This document shows positions 20,149 to 25,585 of a stretch of 25,585 bases of DNA, piece by piece. The stretch is from Paraglomus occultum. Lineage: Eukaryota; Glomeromycota; Glomeromycetes; Paraglomerales; Paraglomeraceae. A model generated the notes under the pieces. The model saw only the letters and a program-made list of their open reading frames with translations, ran no database searches and was not told the origin of the DNA. The position numbers were made by a program, and so were the translations under genes. The stretch is taken from positions 1 to 25,585 of the forward strand of contig CAJVPJ010000419.1 in NCBI GenBank assembly GCA_910592205.1, written 5' to 3'. Position 1 is the stretch's first letter; each line of letters starts with the position of its first letter.

Positions 20149-22580
20149 TCATACTCCAATTTGCACTAATATCTCATGCAATAAAGCTTCATCGGGATTC
20201 AAAGATCGGAACAAATCGAAATTAAACGTTTCATCGTCAGGCATTAATCGATCGCTCAGTTTATCGATGGCGATCACCGACAAACACGTTTGAACGTATG
20301 CATCTATAAGGTCATCAACGCCGATTCCAAGCTGATTAAAGTCTTTACGATCCATGAGGAGCAGACGTTCTGGTTCGGATGTCCATCGGCCGTCCTCCTG
20401 CTTAACCGAAAGATTTGTTCCGAGCATTTCCCATGATGAACCTGAGAAAAAAGGGGGGGAGATGAATGGTTTTAGTTAGAAAATACATGATAGAACGTTA
20501 TTATAAACGATATATATGAAATGAAGAAAAATGGCATAAATAGTGTTATTATACTATCCTCGCGGGCTCCTTATTAGATCAAACTCATTATACTTACAGT
20601 TCGGGTTATCTTCAAGTTTAGTCACCAAAGGCTTTCTAGCTCGTCGAGCATACATTGCCACAGGTCTGAACCCATTCCTGTCCGCAGTGACCATGATTCG
20701 CAAGTCGGAGACGTATGTGTGATTGCGTCTGTTTGGAATTGTACCAACGTGGAAAAATTTGCCAGCCCGAGTCGTTGACGACCAGGAGGCATTACCAACG
20801 AGCGATTGGACTATGAATTTATCATAGTGGTGGTTCATTTCGAGGAATTGGTCGAGCTCATTTTCGTTTGTAATTGTGAATACACCTTGACCTAGGAAAT
20901 GAGTGAGCGATTTAGTTTGTTTAACGGGTAGGCGGGTAATATAAAAATTTGCGACAAAGAACTAGGTAACATTTAAACCTAAAAATTTTTTAACCATTAC
21001 TATCCCGTTAACTTACCAGCATTGCTATACGGTATTTTCAAGACTGCATGCCCGCCCATATAATTTACCCATAATGGAATCGCCTCTTTTGTGACATTGT
21101 TTATTGTTTCCGGGATCCTTACGGCCAGTCCCGAATCAGCCAATTCAGCATTAAAGAATTCGTATGCTCGAGCGGCCATCATTTTGTTTCTTCCGCCGGC
21201 AAGGCATGAAATTATCGGATTTAACACGAGAGTTTTGGTGGTGAGTGGAAAACGATTCCAGGGTTTCTGGGTTACGTAGCGGAAGCAGGCACGGATCGAG
21301 TGGAAGACTGAATATAGTGGTCGGTTTTGGTTTGGGGTTAAAGAGAAGATTGAAGAGGGATGAGCAACAAAGAAGGAGAGAGATTGACAAGGGATTGAAT
21401 AGTGATATTTGAATATTCGAGAATTGGATTAACTTGTATATATATCCAATCCCTCTCCATCATACCCTCTTCGCCCCATAAATTTCCCATTCCCCAACTC
21501 ACCTCCATTCTCGTCTCTCACATGCATAACCCGATCAACCCACTTGACAGGTGGATCTTCATCTTCATCATAAAACTCGACGCACCACACCTTCTCTTTT
21601 GAAATTTCAGCCAATACAGATGCATATGCTGTCGTCTCCATTTTATTCTTGTCGTAAACTACAGCCAGACCTCCAAGCGCCGGATCAGCTTTTTCGAGGA
21701 CTTCTCGGAATGCTGTTTCCAGGACAACGCGATATCCGCCATATTCTTCGGTATCAGATAACAGCGGCATCGATTTCTGACCGGAGGGGCAAGAATTGGT
21801 TTCTATCAATATCATTTGGCGTTGGCCAGAGGCGGTTGTTATATTGAACAGATCGCTTCCTAAGTAGACACATAAGTTTGTAAAAGAGAAGAGATTGGGT
21901 TACATGATATTCGATAATAGGGAAAATTTGTCATATGAATTAGTCCATTAACCATAAGTCTATGTGGTTGATAAGATTTATACAGCTGCAGTGTGACATA
22001 CAGATGGGTTACACACGCATTGACGGGCCGAACGGAAAAGATAAGGATGAGACCAAGAGATTACAGCACGAGAAGGGCAGAGATGAATTACAGGGTCAGG
22101 AAAAAGAACGTGATAATTTCACAACTATCACTATGTCTAACGTTATTACTCTCTATACTATATAGTCGTTCTGTATCTCGACTCACCTGCCCATTTGAAC
22201 GTCTTTGGTTGATATGATAAACATTCCCTTAATTTATCCAAATTAACTTGAGGGTTTAAGTGGGCATATCTGGCCATTATTCTCTCGTTTCCCAACTGGA
22301 AGAAACTGGCGACCAAGGGGTGGATAGTTGCATTAAGAACGCGAGGATAAAAGTGATTTTCTGATTCAAATTCACCAGGATGAACCAAAGTTGCTTGATT
22401 ATGCTGATGGAGAGTGGGTGACCGTTGACCGTTCTTATTGGGGCTCGATTTTGGGTTGGTATCGTTGCTGTCAGAGTCCGAGTCTGTGAGTGTCTTATCG
22501 AATACGTCTATACTCATCGTTTTGATTGACGCAGTATTTGTAAAGGCGTCTTTTACAAGTTTTGTTTGTGATTCAGGCAT
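20149..22580 (-). CDS. Conserved protein of unknown function with ATP-grasp-like motifs, 5 exons
   Basis: Proposed minus-strand exons are 22580-22187, 21859-21503, 21307-21017, 20891-20598 and 20441-20149, encoding 542 aa with exact phase closure. After a Ser/Asp-rich N-terminus (30-65), residues 70-131 and 132-250 form a first domain with the motif [14 protein letters not shown] (150-163) and [10 protein letters not shown]. Residues 257-355 include [10 protein letters not shown], a Gly-rich [16 protein letters not shown] segment, and [20 protein letters not shown] (335-354). In the last, Lys341 and the Gly-rich loop 346-350 resemble the phosphate-binding part of ATP-grasp enzymes. FIVQSLVG (373-380) fits the hinge and [10 protein letters not shown] (409-418) a nucleotide- or metal-binding strand. 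ATP-grasp proteins join a carboxylate to an amine or thiol using ATP; substrate and pathway here are unknown. I recall similar sequences in other fungi and bacteria but no name. No signal peptide or membrane segment is seen. Confidence 0.8.
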
Positions 22581-24982
22581 TATGGAAATATCAGTGGTTT
22601 ATTGCAACGAAGCGTAAACGATGATACTGGAAAGCGTTGGGTTTTTATTCCTTTTTTTTTTTGACGGGTTACGTATGTCATATATCTATGACGCTCTTGG
22701 GCTTATCCGTGATGTGCATGATCACTTCGTTTGGATTGATTGGTAGGATTTAATATTCGTCATTGTGTAGCTGTCTGGTTTGCCCTGTTTCACCTCTACA
22801 ATAAGGATATTATTCACATCAAATAAGCGAGATCGCCCAATGGGGATGTATTATTGCTCACGCATTGTTTATAATATGGCAGGTTGATAATAATACAGGT
22901 TAAAAATACCATGTTATTGTCTCGAAGAATAAAATACCGTTGGAGGAAATAAATAAACGTACGTCAAACAAAAGCATGCGATTACCCACGAGACATATGA
23001 TTGGTTTCCTTTTTAAGCCGAAACTTGCTTAAAGCTCGCGTTAATTGATAAGAACCGATACTGGCCAATTGTTTGTATTCGCTTATCGTTATGCATGATC
23101 TTACCGCTTTTCTTTGTGAGCATTATCGACACAGCCATCAGAGACAGTTCTTACAATAGATATTAAACAATATAATATGCAGGCAAATTTTATTTGACCT
23201 GACCAACTGCACAGGTTTGTTGGGAACTTTCCCTGTGGAATCAGCATACAGCCAATAAGCACAAATTAGTATAAATCGCTATATGATGTGTGCCGATCCG
23301 CCCAAGGGCTAAATAAACGCCACAAACGTTTAATATCCTATGATCATTGGAAAGAGTGTGATGGTCCCTCTTTGCTAGTATTTGATTCGTTCTGATGGTT
23401 CTAAAAATACAACAAATGTTCCTTACACAGCGTTCTTGTTGGATAAGGGGGGAGGGGGGAAGGATCAAATTAACCCCCAAAATCCCAGGTACCGTCTTTT
23501 ATTTAGAGAATAACATAGCCATCTGATTCCAGGGACTTTAAAGTTGTTTACAACAAATATTTCGTCATAGTGTCCCACACAGTGTTATCTCGACCAATCA
23601 TAAGCGTAGATTCTTGCGCAATACTGGTCAGATCGTTCACAATTTGGGATAGCACACTTCTGCAAGTTGGCCATCATTAACGTTAAAAACAAGATTAGTT
23701 TTCTCTGTGCTGCCGTCACAGCCAACGTCGTTATTATTATATTATATCGCACAAAATTCGGGATTTGGAAAGCCCGTGCTAATCTTCATGTGCAACACGC
23801 AGCCCCGAAAAAGCGCCAAGTTCTGTGTTTGAGAAGACAAACGAGCGGGCAACGATAATAATGTCCGCATCTTACCACATCTGTCTTTGATAACATGACT
23901 ACTAAGAATGAAGGTCTAAAATCTCTCTGCGCTATAACTAGTTTCGCAAGTTGACCACGCTGTTTACAGACATTATTGCTATATCTAATGGTAACGGATT
24001 CGAACTGCATCATATTATTGCATTTAGTGAAGCCATTATTAACTTATTCCCAGCATACCTTCACCAAGAAGCTGCAGTGTTAATGTAAATGACAAAAGCG
24101 TATTGTCATCACCGGCTATCTGAAAATTTTACGTAATATGTGAAACGCTTTCTCAACAATTTTAAGTAATATCGACACATGCATCATACGGAATAGATCC
24201 TCCGTTGATAATAAACCCTTTCGCCTATATTGTCCTCATGGTTTAAGATCTTGATCATAAACAAAGAGTGGTGACAGAACATTCGTAATGCAAATAACCC
24301 TTTTTTTTTTTTGAGAAATTACTGTATTACATACACAGACCATTAAAGAATTGTATTATAATTTGTTATGAGAGCGCCGATAAAACAATGATTAGAATAT
24401 TCTCAATTAATCCATCAGTATCTTCCGTGTCGCGCGCGTAGGCTACAAGATAATCTTTGATCTTGATGATCTTGATGGGACGAATATTTGCCACCCGCAA
24501 CTATACTGCTATGCTAAAATATTTGTTGGATCCAATGAGCTCTGCTAGAAAAAAATGAGTGGGATTAAACACGGTCATTGGTGGAAGCAGACCAATTACA
24601 GGAATAGAGTTTGAAGTAATGCACTATTTACCTTTTGTTCAATCATTAGAGAGCCCAACAAGAATACAGCAATTGAGCTGAAACGGTTGAACAGAATTCG
24701 GCTTACAAGATTTAATTAGTCGCCGTGGTTAGATTTCAACAATCAGCTGACCTTAACCTATGCAATTGGACAAAATATGCCACGAATGATAATACATTTC
24801 TGTTTCATGTAGGGATCTGTCAGGAGCCAGCAAAGTCCTAAGACTAGTTTAATCAAATAACAGTGGCGTCAGAAAATATTATTAACTACTTCATAAACAC
24901 TGACCCTCAATTTATTACCACAAAAATAGTTATAGTCAGTAAGGTAGGTACTTTTCATGAGATTTTTATACAATTATATATG
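22581..24982. other. Gene-poor right flank
   Basis: About 2.4 kb with no supported gene. Poly-T or poly-A runs occur at about 22653-22661 and 24300-24312, and a G-run at 23450-23460. A minus-strand stretch at about 23560-23690 reads as protein-like pieces in two frames (NDGQLAEVCYPKL and STLMIGRDNTVWDTM), which might be a remnant of a decayed ORF but matches nothing I know. No RNA gene was identified. Confidence 0.4.
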
Positions 24983-25208
24983 CTGTAACAAAACCAGACA
25001 AAGTGAACATTCTGTTATATGACATAAATGTGAGGCTGATGGGGTAGTGGCTGTAAAAGTGACCAGTATGATTGATAACATTTTAAAAAGTGGGGCAGAC
25101 TGCAACAAAACCAGACAAAGTGAACATTTTATTATGTGACATAAATGTGGGGCTGATTATGATGTGGCTGTAAAATTGACCAGCATGACTGATGACATTT
25201 TAAAAAGT
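24983..25208 (+). repeat. Two tandem copies of a 117-bp repeat unit
   Basis: Unit 1 runs from 24983 to 25099 and unit 2 from 25100 to 25208, in direct tandem with a 117-base period and roughly 14 mismatches over the 109 shared positions. The core AACAAAACCAGACAAAGTGA is identical in both. The junction plus core (25091-25128) matches 5830-5867 in reverse orientation at 37 of 38 bases. It is probably a subterminal repeat of a transposon family; an ORF begins 45 bases after it. Confidence 0.85.
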
Positions 25209-25252
25209 AATAATGATGCTCATTCATAACTTATGGACTTGTCTCAACTTTA

Positions 25253-25579
25253 ATGCTTGCTTTATCATACCAGAATGTGATGAATATAAACCATAACGGG
25301 ATTAATACAGGATTATCTCCATATAAAAATTATAACATGAAACTAATTTACATTAAATCTACCATGGAACCCAAGAATTACAGCACTATTAGAAGCATTT
25401 TAAAGAAAGCTCAAGGAGAGAAAATTGCGCCCTATTACTATGTTTTCAAAATCAATAATACCCAAACTATCCAGGAATATCTAGATCAAGAAAAAATAAC
25501 TTATGAAGTTTACCAATCTTTAAATTACTTCTTTACTTTTAATCAAGATCATCTCTTATTCTCTTTAACTTCAATTTGA
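25253..25579 (+). CDS. Unrecognised 108-aa ORF beside the tandem repeat
   Basis: An ATG-initiated frame with a TGA stop at 25577-25579, rich in Asn, Tyr, Ile and Lys. It has no membrane segment or known domain; a stretch such as YSTIRSILKKAQGEKIAPYY could form helices. Its location just after the tandem repeat suggests it may be part of, or a fragment of, a mobile-element gene. The composition is close to that of random AT-rich DNA, so coding is uncertain. Confidence 0.35.
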   Translation: MLALSYQNVMNINHNGINTGLSPYKNYNMKLIYIKSTMEPKNYSTIRSILKKAQGEKIAPYYYVFKINNTQTIQEYLDQEKITYEVYQSLNYFFTFNQDHLLFSLTSI

Positions 25580-25585
25580 GCAATT

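Noticed and set aside
23990-24012. Minus-strand GTTCGAATCC resembling a tRNA T-loop
   Set aside because: The T-stem would not pair and the surrounding sequence does not fold into a cloverleaf.
5830-25128. The two inverted 38-bp copies as terminal repeats of one 19-kb mobile element
   Set aside because: The interval is filled with conserved host genes, the copies sit in different local contexts, and one is in tandem; a dispersed repeat family is more likely.
1-25585. CRISPR array, bacterial operon or viral gene cluster
   Set aside because: No regularly spaced short repeats, no closely packed same-strand ORFs with ribosome-binding sites and no viral hallmark genes were seen; the gene structure is eukaryotic.

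Overview
The window looks like nuclear DNA of a filamentous fungus, most likely an arbuscular mycorrhizal fungus (Glomeromycotina, Rhizophagus-like). The DNA is AT-rich, the genes are split by many short GT-AG introns, and intergenic tracts are long and repeat-bearing. The left end holds a decayed member of a SAM-domain protein family that I associate with large expansions in Rhizophagus. The lineage call rests on that recollection and was not searched.

Layout. Positions 1-6.2 kb are a decayed compartment: a possible gene tail at the left edge, a SAM-domain/nuclease-like pseudogene (548-1606, minus), a frameshifted transposase-like relic (about 2960-4520, plus), a second coiled-coil relic (about 4746-5550, plus) and one copy of a dispersed repeat (5830-5867). 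Positions 6.28-22.58 kb hold five intact-looking host genes whose splice phases close exactly: an R3HCC1L-type RNA-binding protein (6282-8311, plus, 6 exons, 397 aa), a BRD8-type SANT/bromodomain subunit of a NuA4-like acetyltransferase complex (9942-13214, plus, 11 exons, 710 aa), a BolA2/Fra2-like protein (14526-14927, minus, 3 exons, 86 aa), striatin, the STRIPAK scaffold (15718-19626, minus, 14 exons, 789 aa), and a conserved protein of unknown function with ATP-grasp-like motifs (20149-22580, minus, 5 exons, 542 aa). A 169-bp MITE-like element with 41-bp terminal inverted repeats lies between BRD8 and BolA. Positions 22.6-25.6 kb are mostly gene-free, ending in a 117-bp tandem repeat related to the 5.8-kb repeat, then a short unrecognised ORF.

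The five host genes work in separate processes (RNA binding, chromatin acetylation, iron-sulfur/iron regulation, phosphatase-kinase signalling, and an unknown ligase-like reaction). I see no operon-like or pathway link among them. The best candidates for undescribed biology are the ATP-grasp-like protein, the SAM-plus-PD-(D/E)XK-like family represented by the pseudogene, and the repeat shared by the two flanks. All exon coordinates were derived by eye from splice motifs, reading-frame closure and remembered homologue motifs, without alignment or transcript data.
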